Positions 55,565-64,000 of a stretch of DNA of 64,000 nucleotides are shown here, one piece after another. The DNA comes from Stenotrophomonas mori (GTDB taxonomy: Bacteria > Pseudomonadota > Gammaproteobacteria > Xanthomonadales > Xanthomonadaceae), in assembly GCF_023556335.1 (NCBI RefSeq), contig NZ_JAIKTS010000006.1, positions 62,001 to 126,000 of the forward strand, written 5' to 3'. How positions within the stretch are numbered: position 1 is the first letter of the stretch; the number at the start of each line of letters is the position of its first letter. Below the pieces are notes generated by a model. The model was not told the origin of the DNA, did no database searches, and worked only from the letters and a program-made list of their open reading frames with translations. The position numbers were made by a program, and so were the translations under genes.

Positions 55565-56236
55565 GGTGGCGTACGGGGGGCGCCCCCAACGGAGCGGCGC
55601 AGGCGGGGCGCCACCTTCGCAGCGCCCGGCAGCGCCGCCGATTCGGTGCTGCATGCCGCCCGGTGCCAGTACGCACTGGCGCTGACCGCCGCCGGAGGAT
55701 GGCCACCGTCGGCACCGGCGCGGTATGCGGCGGGCCCGGCCACGGCGGCCCCTGCCGTTCTTCGCCCTCGGCCGGCGCCGGCGGCGTCCGCCCGCCCGGC
55801 AGCTTGACCGGCAGCGGAGCACCGCACCGCACCCCGCTGGCCGGGGTGCGGCTGCGCACGCCCAGGCGCCCGAAGAGCACCGACAGCAGCCCCGACCACT
55901 GCACGCTGTTCCGGGTTGAACACGCTGCGGGTCCGCGTGCCGACGCCACGCAGGCCGGGTAGCGGTGGATGACGAGGCTGCGTGGCGGAATGCCGGTGCG
56001 CCGTTCGGTGCCGGCGTCGTAGACATCGCGGTAGCCGTAGTCCTTCATCGGCCGCACCCGCGGCGATTCGAACACGCACCTCACCGCATGACCGCGCACG
56101 TAGGTGATCGGAACCGGGCTTGACCGGTGATGCGCCAGCGGGGCGGGGTCCCGCTCTACAAGAGGGTGAGGTTCTGTAGCGCCGGGCCGTGCCCGGCGGG
56201 CTTGGCCGGTGATGCGCCGGCGGGGTGGGGCCGGGC
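55565..56236. other. 670-bp gap with REPs, no supported gene
   Basis: Convergent boundary between dnaE2 and comM. A minus-strand frame beginning MKDYGYRDVYDAGTERRTGI near 56049 is briefly protein-like but soon becomes Arg/Pro shadow and has no homologue I recognise. The comM-proximal end holds two REP units. Confidence 0.45.
56139..56198. repeat. Inverted pair of GTAG-type REPs
   Basis: GTAG-CGCCGGGC-CGT-GCCCGGCG at 56176-56198 (perfect 8-bp stem) and a partner on the minus strand with its GTAG at 56159-56156 and an imperfect AGCGGG stem extending to about 56139. Confidence 0.75.
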
Positions 56237-57751
56237 CTATGGGGAAGGGTCCAGGGGGCCGCGATCCAGCTGGCGGTAGCCGATGGCTTCGGCAAGGTGG
56301 GGGCGTTCGATGGGCCCGCCGCCGGCCAGGTCGGCGATGGTGCGGGCCACGCGCAGGATGCGGTGCATCGAGCGCGCGGACAGCTGCAGGCGCTCCATCG
56401 CCTGGTCGAGCAGGGCCCGCTCGGCTGCGGCGAGGACGCAATCGCGCAAGGTGCCGCCGGGATCCAGCCAGGCATTGGGCAGGCCTGCGCGCTGCAGCTG
56501 GCGCTCGCGGGCCTGCGTCACCCGCGCCCGCACGGTGGCGCTGGTTTCACCCGTTGCTGCCTGGCCATGCAGGTCGGCCGGTGGCAGGCGCGGCACCAGC
56601 AGGTGCAGGTCGATGCGGTCCAGCAGCGGGCCGGAGAGGCGTGCGCGGTAGCGTGCGATGGCGTCGCCCGGGCAGCGGCAGCGGCCACTACGGTCGCCGG
56701 CCCAGCCGCAGGGGCAGGGATTCATCGCCGCCACCAGCTGGAAGCGGGCGGGGAACACGGCGCTGCGTGCGGCCCGTGAGATCGTCACCTGCGCGGCTTC
56801 CAGCGGTTCGCGCAGGACTTCCAGCGTCGCCCGCTTCCATTCGGGCAGTTCGTCGAGGAACAGCACGCCGTTGTGGGCCAGCGATACCTCGCCGGGGCGC
56901 GGCATCGCGCCGCCCCCGACGAGCGCCACGGCGCTGGCGGTGTGGTGCGGTGCCCTGTAGGGCCGTTGCCGCCAGTGCGTCGGGTCCACGCCCTGCCCGC
57001 TGGCCGAGGCGACGGCCGCGGTCTCCAGGGCTTCGGTCTCGCCGGCGTCGGGCAGGATGCCGGGCAGCCGCGAGGCCAGCAGGGTCTTGCCGCATCCGGG
57101 CGGGCCGACCAGCAGCAGATGGTGGCCACCGGCCGCGGCGATCTCCAGTGCGCGGCGCGCATGCGCATGGCCGCGCACATCGGCCAGGTCCGGTTGCCGT
57201 GCCGGCCTGGTGGGCGCCGGCGCAGCGTCGGGCAGCACCTTTTCGCCGGCCAGGGCGGCGCAGACCTCCAGCAGGGTGCGCGCGACCTTGACCGATGCCT
57301 GCCGTGCCAGGGCGGCTTCGGCGGCATTGTCCGGCGCCACCACCAGGGTGCGCTGCGCCGCGGCCGCGGCGATGGCGGCCGGCAATGCGCCGTCCACGCC
57401 GCGCAGCTCTCCGGTCAGCGCCAGTTCGCCGATGAATTCGTGGGCGGACAGTGCCTGCCGGTCGATCTGGCCGCTGGCGGCGAGGATGCCCAGTGCGATC
57501 GGCAGGTCGAAGCGGCCCCCGTCCTTGGGCAGGTCGGCCGGGGCCAGGTTGATGGTGATGCGGCGTGCCGGGAACTCGAACCGGGCGCAGAGCAGGGCGG
57601 CGCGCACGCGGTCGCGGGATTCGCGGACCGCCGCCTCGGGCAGGCCCACGATCTGGGTACAGGGCAGGCCGCCGGACAGGTGCACTTCGACCCTGACCGG
57701 CGGCGCCTGCACGCCGGCGCGGGCGCGGCTGTGCACCAGTGCCAGGCTCAC
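56237..57751 (-). CDS. comM: ComM-family Mg-chelatase-like AAA+ helicase
   Basis: A 504-residue YifB/ComM protein. N-terminal Lon-protease-like domain (VEVHLSGGLPCTQIVGLPEAAVRESRDRVRAAL, INLAPADLPKDGGRFDLPIALGIL), AAA+ Walker A GPPGCGKTLLASRLPGILP near residue 217, Walker B NGVLFLDELPEW near residue 297, the Cys cluster NPCPCGWAGDRSGRCRC and a C-terminal DRIDLHLLVPRL and SARSMHRILRVARTIADL. ComM promotes branch migration during integration of transformed DNA. The gene's own first codon is at 57751. Confidence 0.95.
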   Translation of the reverse strand: MSLALVHSRARAGVQAPPVRVEVHLSGGLPCTQIVGLPEAAVRESRDRVRAALLCARFEFPARRITINLAPADLPKDGGRFDLPIALGILAASGQIDRQALSAHEFIGELALTGELRGVDGALPAAIAAAAAQRTLVVAPDNAAEAALARQASVKVARTLLEVCAALAGEKVLPDAAPAPTRPARQPDLADVRGHAHARRALEIAAAGGHHLLLVGPPGCGKTLLASRLPGILPDAGETEALETAAVASASGQGVDPTHWRQRPYRAPHHTASAVALVGGGAMPRPGEVSLAHNGVLFLDELPEWKRATLEVLREPLEAAQVTISRAARSAVFPARFQLVAAMNPCPCGWAGDRSGRCRCPGDAIARYRARLSGPLLDRIDLHLLVPRLPPADLHGQAATGETSATVRARVTQARERQLQRAGLPNAWLDPGGTLRDCVLAAAERALLDQAMERLQLSARSMHRILRVARTIADLAGGGPIERPHLAEAIGYRQLDRGPLDPSP

Positions 57752-58047
57752 CGCGCCGGCCCTGCGGCGGTGCCCGGGTGGATGCGAATGCCGGCGTGCG
57801 GGGGGTGCCGGCCCGGCACCGGCCGCCGCCTACTCCGCTGGCGGGCGATGCCGACGGATGGGGGCGATGCGGGGGGCGGTCCGGAGGTGTGGCGCATCAT
57901 CGGCAGATTCCACCTGCGTTTCGTCCGTCCACCGCCAACGGGCGTGCGGCATCGGCCGCGCGGTCGGTGACGGGGATTCTTCGGGAAGCCGGAGGACGCC
58001 GGCCGGCTGGCGGCATCCGCCCTGCCGGTTGGGCGGACCCGGGACGC

Positions 58048-58302
58048 TCAGGCGTCGTCGGGGGTGCGCGCTTCCAGCTGTGCGACGGCCAGCTCCAGCG
58101 CGTCCAGCTTCTCGCGGGTGCGCAGCAGCACGGCGCGCTGCACCTCGAACTCCTCGCGGGTGACCAGGTCCAGCCGGGCCAGGCCGGCCTGCAGGGCGCT
58201 CTTGAAGGTGGCCTGCAGCTCCTCGCGGGATTCGCGCAGTCCGGGCGGTACCAGGTCGCTCAGGCGGCGGGCCAGCGCGTCGATGTGGTTCAGGTCGATC
58301 AT
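58048..58302 (-). CDS. ubiK: Ubiquinone biosynthesis accessory factor UbiK
   Basis: An 84-residue BMFP/YqiC-type protein: MIDLNHIDALARRLSDLVPPGL, then a C-terminal coiled coil (FEVQRAVLLRTREKLDALELAVAQLEART). Such proteins assist the soluble Ubi complex in aerobic ubiquinone synthesis. GGAG lies 8 bases before the ATG at 58302. The gap 57752-58047 to comM has no gene. Confidence 0.9.
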   Translation of the reverse strand: MIDLNHIDALARRLSDLVPPGLRESREELQATFKSALQAGLARLDLVTREEFEVQRAVLLRTREKLDALELAVAQLEARTPDDA

Positions 58303-58390
58303 GGACGGTCTCCGCAGGGGCTGGTTGGCAGATTGGACACCCACCGCGGTCGCGGCCATCGGGCTCTGCAGCATGGAGCGGTAAGGATAG

Positions 58391-58852
<462 letters not shown>

Positions 58853-59391
58853 GCCACGCCGGCCCGCGGGGGCGGGTGCGGCCGGCGCCTGAGCGGGCCA
58901 GGATGAGGCTGGACGACCGCAGCCTGCGGTGCGGTACCCCGGCGCTGCGGCGGCGGATGCCGTGGAAACCGGGTTTCCGTGTGCCGCCGCCGATGCTGGG
59001 ATGCGCGTCGCGCCGCGGTGCCGGGCGGTGCGTTCTCCGCAGCCGTGTGGCGCCTGGCGATGAGGGTGACGGCCGGCCGCCGGAGGGCGACGCCGGCCAT
59101 CGTGCAGGCCGGGCGATGCGCTTGCCCGGACGCGGGCCGGCCGTCGGCGAGGCGCTCCGCTCTGGCGCGGTTCCGGGCTGAACGCCAGGCAAGCGGGCCG
59201 CCGGCCGTGATGGACTGTTTCCGGATCCGGGCTTGATCCGGAAGATCCGGCCGCGGACCATGATCCACTCGCCATGCGACGACACCGTGCCGGCCGGCAC
59301 AAGGACGCCGTTCCCCGGGGTGGCCTGCAGCGGAGGCCGCCCTGCTTCCCGTCCCCTGCCTGGATGGCCGGCGCTGGCCGGCGACTTTCGG
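58853..59391. other. 540-bp gap without a supported gene
   Basis: Follows the PII gene, where amtB might be expected. Frames are shadow-like, and I see no remnant of an ammonium transporter and no REP. Confidence 0.45.
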
Positions 59392-60297
59392 ATGATCAAG
59401 CCCACTCTGGTTGTGCTGTTCGTGGCCTGCGTACTGTTCGTGCAGTACCGCGGCAGGGTCCGCGCGCGCTGGTCGCGGCAGATCCTGGACCATTCCACCT
59501 TCATGGCCCCGGTCAACGCGGTGATGTACCTGTTCTCCAGGGTGCCGACCACGCCGTTCCTGGACCCGGGCGCGGTGTTCCCGCAACTCGAACCGCTGCG
59601 CCGGAACTGGCGGGTGATCCGCGACGAGGCGGTGGCGCTGCGCGACGCGGAGAAGATCGCGGCCTCCAGCAGCTACAACGATGCCGGCTTCAATTCGTTC
59701 TTCCGCCGCGGCTGGAAGCGCTTCTACCTGCGCTGGTACGGTCCCGCGCATCCGTCGGCCAGGGCGTTGTGCCCGAAGACCACCGCGCTGATCGAATCGA
59801 TCCCCGAGGTGCGCGCGGCGATGTTCGCGCAGCTGCCGCCGGGCAGCGAGCTGCGGCCGCACCGCGATCCGTTCGCCGGTTCGCTGCGCCTGCACCTGGG
59901 CCTGAGCACGCCGAACGACGATGGCTGCTACATCGAGGTGGACGGCATCAGGAAGAGCTGGCGCGACGGCGAATGGATGATGTTCGACGAGACCTACATC
60001 CACCATGCGCACAACAACACGCCGCAGGACCGGGTGATCCTGTTCTGCGACATCGCCCGTCCGTTGCGCTTCGGGCTGCCGGGCCTGTTCAACCGTGCGG
60101 TGGCGGCGACGCTGCTGGCCGGCGGCGCGTCGCCCAACCTGCCGGGCGACCCGACCGGCGGCGTGAACCGCGCATTCGGCCACCTGTACACGCTGCGGCT
60201 GAAGGCCAAGGCGCTGCGCGAACGCAGCCGGCTGGCCTACTACGCGCTCAAGTGGGGCCTGGTGGCCGCGGTGGTTGTCGGCATCTGGGCGCTCTGA
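59392..60297 (+). CDS. lpxO: LpxO-like Fe(II)/2-oxoglutarate lipid A hydroxylase
   Basis: A 301-residue aspartyl/asparaginyl beta-hydroxylase-family protein of the LpxO type, with membrane segments at both ends (MIKPTLVVLFVACVLFVQY and YALKWGLVAAVVVGIWAL) as in LpxO, which 2-hydroxylates acyl chains of lipid A. Iron and cosubstrate residues: His and Asp in RPHRDPFAGSLRLHLGLSTP near residue 160, second His in DETYIHHAHNNTPQDRVILFCDIARP near residue 200. Start at 59392; longer frame upstream is shadow. Confidence 0.88.
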   Translation: MIKPTLVVLFVACVLFVQYRGRVRARWSRQILDHSTFMAPVNAVMYLFSRVPTTPFLDPGAVFPQLEPLRRNWRVIRDEAVALRDAEKIAASSSYNDAGFNSFFRRGWKRFYLRWYGPAHPSARALCPKTTALIESIPEVRAAMFAQLPPGSELRPHRDPFAGSLRLHLGLSTPNDDGCYIEVDGIRKSWRDGEWMMFDETYIHHAHNNTPQDRVILFCDIARPLRFGLPGLFNRAVAATLLAGGASPNLPGDPTGGVNRAFGHLYTLRLKAKALRERSRLAYYALKWGLVAAVVVGIWAL

Positions 60298-60576
60298 GCG
60301 CCCCGGCGCCGGGCCGGGGGGATGCTTCCGGTCTCTCCGGTGATGGATTTCCCGCGCACGCCGACGCGAGCGTCCAGAGGGGCCCCGCCGGCCCTGGGGC
60401 GTGCCCCGGCGGCGCCGGTCACGGCAGGAAACCCCGTGCCGATGTCCGCACGGGGGCCTTGGCGCACCGCGCTCCCTTCAAGGATGTCCCCGCCTGCGGC
60501 AGGCGGCCGGCGTGCCGGGCCCTGCCGTCTTCGTGGCCGGTCGCGGGGTGTCAGCGCATCGCGCCGAGTTGCCGTA

Positions 60577-61431
60577 TCAGTCGCGAAGGGCCGACGCGAC
60601 GAACGGCGGGGTGGCCAGCACGCCGGTGTGCAGCGCGGCGGTGTAGTACAGGGTGTCGAAGGCCTTGGTGCTCGAATCGGCCTGGCGGAAGTCGAAGCCG
60701 CGGCCGCCCTTGCGCGCCAGGGTCACGCTCCACCAGCCGGTCGGGTAGCAGGGCTGCGGGAACGGCAGGGTCTTGAACGAGTCGAAGCCGGCCTTGCCCA
60801 TCTCGGCACGCATGTCGTTGATCAGCTCGAGCTGCATCAGCGGCGACTCGGACTGCTGGACCAGGATGCCGTCTTCCTTCAGCGCCCTGCAGCAGCTTTC
60901 GTAGAAGGCCTTGTTGAACAGGCCCTCGCCCGGGCCGACCGGGTCGGTGGAATCCACGATCACCACGTCCACGCTGCCGGCCGGGCAGTTGGCCATGTAG
61001 GCCACGCCGTCGTCGAACAGCAGTTCGGCGCGCGGGTCGCCGTTGGAGCGGCACAGCTCCGGGAAGTGCTTCTCGGCCATGCGCGTGACCTGCTCGTCGA
61101 TATCGCACTGGGTGACGCTGGCCACGCCCGGGTGCTTGAGCACTTCGCGCAGGGTGCCGCAGTCGCCGCCGCCGATGATCACCACGCGCTTGGGCGCCGG
61201 GTGGGTGAACAGCACCGGGTGGCTGATCATCTCGTGGTAGAAGAAGTTGTCCTTGGCGGTCAGCATCATGGCGCCGTCGATGACCATCAGCTTGCCCCAG
61301 TCGGTGCTGTCGTAGATCTCGATCTTCTGGAACGGCGACTGCACTTCGTCCAGCTTGGCGGTGAGGCGGAAGCCGATGGCCGAGCCGGTCGGCTGGAAGT
61401 GTTCGATGAACCAGTTGTCGTGGGTGGTCAT
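60577..61431 (-). CDS. speE: Spermidine synthase SpeE
   Basis: A 284-residue spermidine synthase that transfers the aminopropyl group from decarboxylated SAM to putrescine. N-terminal strand domain FQKIEIYDSTDWGKLMVIDGAMMLTAKDNFFYHEMISHP, then VVIIGGGDCGTLREVLKHPGVASVTQCDIDEQV near residue 85 and catalytic Asp in VDVVIVDSTDPVGPGEGLF near residue 158. Divergent from speA, with 279 bases between, so the polyamine pathway genes face away from each other. Confidence 0.96.
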   Translation of the reverse strand: MTTHDNWFIEHFQPTGSAIGFRLTAKLDEVQSPFQKIEIYDSTDWGKLMVIDGAMMLTAKDNFFYHEMISHPVLFTHPAPKRVVIIGGGDCGTLREVLKHPGVASVTQCDIDEQVTRMAEKHFPELCRSNGDPRAELLFDDGVAYMANCPAGSVDVVIVDSTDPVGPGEGLFNKAFYESCCRALKEDGILVQQSESPLMQLELINDMRAEMGKAGFDSFKTLPFPQPCYPTGWWSVTLARKGGRGFDFRQADSSTKAFDTLYYTAALHTGVLATPPFVASALRD

Positions 61432-61666
61432 GGCGGTGGTCCTGGGAGGAGAGGGCGGTTCTGTTCCTCCACCCGTCGCTGGTGAAGGCGTGTCGCTGGC
61501 GGGCCGGGGCGGTACGCGGGGCGGCGGATGAACACGGGGGAGGGCCCCGTGCCGCCGGCCGCCGCGAGGCGCGGCTCCCGGCCCCTGTCCCGGCCCGTTC
61601 CCGGTCGCGGGAAGGGGCGCCGGGGGCGCGGGCGCGGATTGTAACGGACACCCGGGGCGCAGGCGT

Positions 61667-61672
61667 TAGAAT
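61667..61672 (+). promoter_or_regulatory. Probable -10 box of speA
   Basis: TAGAAT (5/6 to TATAAT), the same GTTAGAATGCGC context as upstream of tRNA-Arg (47831), 39 bases before the speA ATG. The -35 is weak. A purine-rich GAGAG lies about 12 bases before the start codon. Confidence 0.5.
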
Positions 61673-61710
61673 GCGCCTCCTTTCACCCCTAGCCGAGAGT
61701 TGCTACGCCG

Positions 61711-63600
61711 ATGAGCGATTGGTCCCTCGAACTGGCCCGCAAGGCCTATTCGATTCCGCACTGGTCCGACGGGTATTTCGATGTGGACGCCGCGGGACAC
61801 GTGGTGGTGCGCCCGAAAGGCGCCGACGGCGCCACGGTGTCGCTGCCGGAGGTGGTCGCCTCGGCCCGCGCCGCCGGCGCCAGGCTGCCGTTGCTGGTGC
61901 GCTTCCCGGACATCCTCGGGCAGCGGCTGGGCAAGCTGCAGGCGGCGTTCGCGCATGCCCAGCAGGAGTGGGACTACACCGGCGGCTATACCGCGGTGTA
62001 CCCGATCAAGGTCAACCAGCAGCGCGGGGTGGCCGGCACGCTGGCCAGCCACCACGGCGAGGGTTTCGGCCTGGAGGCCGGTTCCAAGCCCGAACTCATG
62101 GCGGTGCTGGCCTTGTCGCGGCCGGGTGGGCTGGTCGTCTGCAACGGCTACAAGGACCGCGAGTACATCCGCCTGGCCCTGATCGGCCGCAAGCTGGGCC
62201 TGCAGACCTACATCGTCATCGAGAAACCCTCCGAGCTGAAGCTGGTGCTGGAGGAGTCCCGGGCGCTGGACGTGAAGCCGGGGATCGGCGTGCGCATGCG
62301 GCTGGCCTCGCTGGGCGCCGGGAAATGGCAGAACAGCGGCGGCGACAAGGCCAAGTTCGGCCTGTCCCCGCGGCAGCTGCTGGACCTGTGGAAGTCGCTG
62401 CGCGACACCGAGTACGCCGACTGCCTGGGCCTGCTGCACTTCCACATGGGCAGCCAGATCAGCAACGTGCGCGATATCGCCAACGGCATGCGCGAGGCGA
62501 CCCGCTACTTCGTCGAGCTGTCGCGGCTGGGGGCGAAGATCACCCACGTCGACGTGGGCGGCGGGCTGGGCGTGGACTACGAGGGCACCCGCTCGCGCAG
62601 CTACTGCTCGATCAACTATGGGGTGAACTCCTACGCCAGCAACATCGTGCAGCCGCTGGCCGAGGCCTGCGAGGCCAACGGCCTGCCGCCGCCGCGGATC
62701 CTCACCGAGTGCGGCCGCGCGATGACCGCCCACCACGCGGTGCTGGTCGCCAATGTCGCCGAGGTGGAGCAGGCGCCGGAGGGCCGCGTGCCGGAGGCGC
62801 ACGACGATGAACCCGCGGCGATCCGCCACCTGCGCGAGATCCACGGCGAGCTGGACGTGCGCCCGGCGGTGGAGCTGTTCCACGAGGCCCAGCACTTCCA
62901 TGCCGAGGGCCTGAGCGCCTATGCGCTGGGCCAGATCGACCTGCCGCAGCGGGCGCGGATCGACGACCTGTTCTACGCCGTAGCGCATGGCGTGCGCGCG
63001 CGCCTGAGCTACGACGAGAAGAGCCACCGGCCGGTGCTGGACGAACTGAACGAACGCCTGGTGGACAAGTATTTCGTCAACTTCAGCGTGTTCGAGTCGA
63101 TCCCCGACGTCTGGGCGATCGACCAGGTGTTCCCGATCCTGCCGATCCAGCGCCTCGACGAGCGCCCGGATCGCCGCGGCGTGGTGGCCGACATGACCTG
63201 CGACTCGGACGGCATGGTCGAGACCTATGTGCAGAACCAGAGCCTGGACAGCTCGTTGCCGCTGCACGCGCTGGGGAAGGGCGAAAGCTACTGCATCGGC
63301 TTCTTCCTGGTCGGTGCCTACCAGGAGATCCTCGGCGACATCCACAACCTGTTCGGCGATACCGACGCGGTGGAAGTGGCGCTCGACGGCGACGGCTACC
63401 GCATCGCGCCGCAGCGCCGCGGCGACACCACCGACGTGATGCTCGACTACGTCGGCTACCAGCTGGACGACCTGCGCGCCGCCTACCGGCAGCGGCTGGC
63501 CGCGACCGCGCTGGCGCCGGCGCAGGCCGCCGCGCTGGAGGCGGAACTGGAAGCGGGCCTCACCGGCTACACCTACCTGTCCGACGAACCCCTGGGCTGA
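61711..63600 (+). CDS. speA: Biosynthetic arginine decarboxylase SpeA
   Basis: A 629-residue PLP-dependent arginine decarboxylase making agmatine for polyamine synthesis. Start MSDWSLELARKAYSIPHWSDGYFDV; PLP Lys in TAVYPIKVNQQRGV near residue 100; LEAGSKPELMAVL; LLHFHMGSQISNVRDI; Gly-rich phosphate loop HVDVGGGLGVDYEG near residue 285; and catalytic DMTCDSDGMV near residue 495. Length matches the family (630-660). Confidence 0.97.
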   Translation: MSDWSLELARKAYSIPHWSDGYFDVDAAGHVVVRPKGADGATVSLPEVVASARAAGARLPLLVRFPDILGQRLGKLQAAFAHAQQEWDYTGGYTAVYPIKVNQQRGVAGTLASHHGEGFGLEAGSKPELMAVLALSRPGGLVVCNGYKDREYIRLALIGRKLGLQTYIVIEKPSELKLVLEESRALDVKPGIGVRMRLASLGAGKWQNSGGDKAKFGLSPRQLLDLWKSLRDTEYADCLGLLHFHMGSQISNVRDIANGMREATRYFVELSRLGAKITHVDVGGGLGVDYEGTRSRSYCSINYGVNSYASNIVQPLAEACEANGLPPPRILTECGRAMTAHHAVLVANVAEVEQAPEGRVPEAHDDEPAAIRHLREIHGELDVRPAVELFHEAQHFHAEGLSAYALGQIDLPQRARIDDLFYAVAHGVRARLSYDEKSHRPVLDELNERLVDKYFVNFSVFESIPDVWAIDQVFPILPIQRLDERPDRRGVVADMTCDSDGMVETYVQNQSLDSSLPLHALGKGESYCIGFFLVGAYQEILGDIHNLFGDTDAVEVALDGDGYRIAPQRRGDTTDVMLDYVGYQLDDLRAAYRQRLAATALAPAQAAALEAELEAGLTGYTYLSDEPLG

Positions 63601-63613
63601 GCCCGGCGGGCAG

Positions 63614-63643
63614 GCGCCCCTCCCCGGCGTGCGGGAGGGGCGC
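63614..63643. terminator. Bidirectional terminator-like hairpin
   Basis: A perfect 11-bp stem GCGCCCCTCCC with an 8-nt loop, 13 bases after speA and between it and the convergent OsmC-family gene. No U-tract. Confidence 0.65.
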
Positions 63644-63666
63644 GTCCGGCGCTGGCCCCGTGCGGG

Positions 63667-64000
63667 TCAGCCGCCCGGATAGGCGCCGTGGACGACGCGG
63701 CCTTCCAGCGTCTGTTCGTCCTTGACCAGGTTGTACAGCGGGCAGCTCTCCTCGACGGCATCGCGCAGTGCGAGGATGTCCTGCTCCGACGCCGGTGACG
63801 CGATCCGCGCCCTGTAGCGGAGGTCCTGGAAGCGTGCCGGGCCCTCCGCGTCGCGGCCGAAGCGCGGGCTCAGTTCCGCGTCGGCGGTCACTTCCAGCGC
63901 ATCCAGCAGCACGTTGCGGGCCGCCGCCTGCACTTCGAAGATGTGCGCCGGGCAGGTGGTGGTGACGCCGATCAGGTGCTCTTCCGCGGTCGGGCCCAGG
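63667..64000 (-). CDS. OsmC-family protein (partial, 5' end outside window)
   Basis: The last 110 residues of an OsmC/Ohr-type protein, entering from the right edge: GPTAEEHLIGVTTTCPAHIF with the first redox Cys, then the second in AVEESCPLYNLVKDEQTLEG near the C-terminus. The two-Cys pattern is that of thiol-dependent peroxidases of this family. It ends at a TGA at 63669-63667. Confidence 0.75.
   Translation of the reverse strand, partial: LGPTAEEHLIGVTTTCPAHIFEVQAAARNVLLDALEVTADAELSPRFGRDAEGPARFQDLRYRARIASPASEQDILALRDAVEESCPLYNLVKDEQTLEGRVVHGAYPGG

Noticed and set aside
58853-59391. A decayed amtB gene after the PII gene
   Set aside because: No frame on either strand shows ammonium-transporter membrane segments.

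Overview
The window is a high-GC gammaproteobacterial chromosome segment. The gene content points to the Xanthomonadaceae (Stenotrophomonas / Pseudoxanthomonas / Luteimonas type): a lexA2-imuA-imuB-dnaE2 mutasome operon behind a TGTACA-type LexA2 operator, comM-ubiK-PII synteny, bioC/bioH/bioF/bioB beside comF, speE next to speA, lpxO, and intergenic palindromes headed by GTAG of the kind known as REPs in Stenotrophomonas. The genus cannot be fixed from the sequence alone.

Layout. 1-11 kb: an ETF-ubiquinone oxidoreductase with a c-type cytochrome, small NTF2-like, GNAT and unknown proteins, a chromosomal AadA-like adenylyltransferase, and ilvD. 11-13 kb: ygiB/ygiC-like pair. 13-20.5 kb: a six-gene membrane operon (RDD, SpoIIM-like, DUF4129, DUF4350, MoxR, DUF58), interrupted between moxR and DUF58 by a 470-bp MITE-like element. 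20.7-22.3 kb: a DUF2167 protein and a gamma-carbonic-anhydrase-like protein. 22.5-35.3 kb: a complete type I-F CRISPR-Cas locus. 35.4-46 kb: mnmG, a lipoprotein, a dehydratase, a YdcF-like protein, the biotin genes and comF. 46-64 kb: HdeD-like protein, ubiA, tRNA-Arg(CCG), a hexapeptide acetyltransferase, the mutasome operon, comM, ubiK, a PII protein, lpxO, speE, speA and the end of an OsmC-family gene.

The most interesting part is the CRISPR locus. Cas1, Cas2/3, Csy1-Csy2-Csy3 and Cas6f are all intact and read on the minus strand toward a 3.6-kb array whose leader lies beside cas6f. Two things stand out. First, the 337-bp gap between cas2/3 and csy1 holds a miniature CRISPR on the plus strand: two degenerate repeats around a 12-nt pseudo-spacer. 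That pseudo-spacer matches the -10 box of the predicted csy1 promoter at 11 of 12 positions. It sits next to a correct type I-F CC PAM, and its only mismatch is at position 6, which does not pair in type I complexes. This is the layout expected of a Cas-regulating RNA (CreR / CreA-like) that turns the Csy complex into a repressor of its own operon. Second, the array is scrambled. A 1.5-kb block of 25 spacers is inverted between two hybrid repeats, one repeat has lost its hairpin, and a 477-bp non-repetitive coding-like segment sits where one spacer should be.

Other regulatory readings include a LexA2 palindrome touching the lexA2 start codon, a BirA-type operator covering a perfect -35 box of bioB, REP palindromes (one supplies the stop codon of DUF58), and paired GGGA-loop hairpins resembling CsrA/RsmA sites inside the MITE-like element. 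All functional statements are from reading sequence; no searches or folding programs were run.
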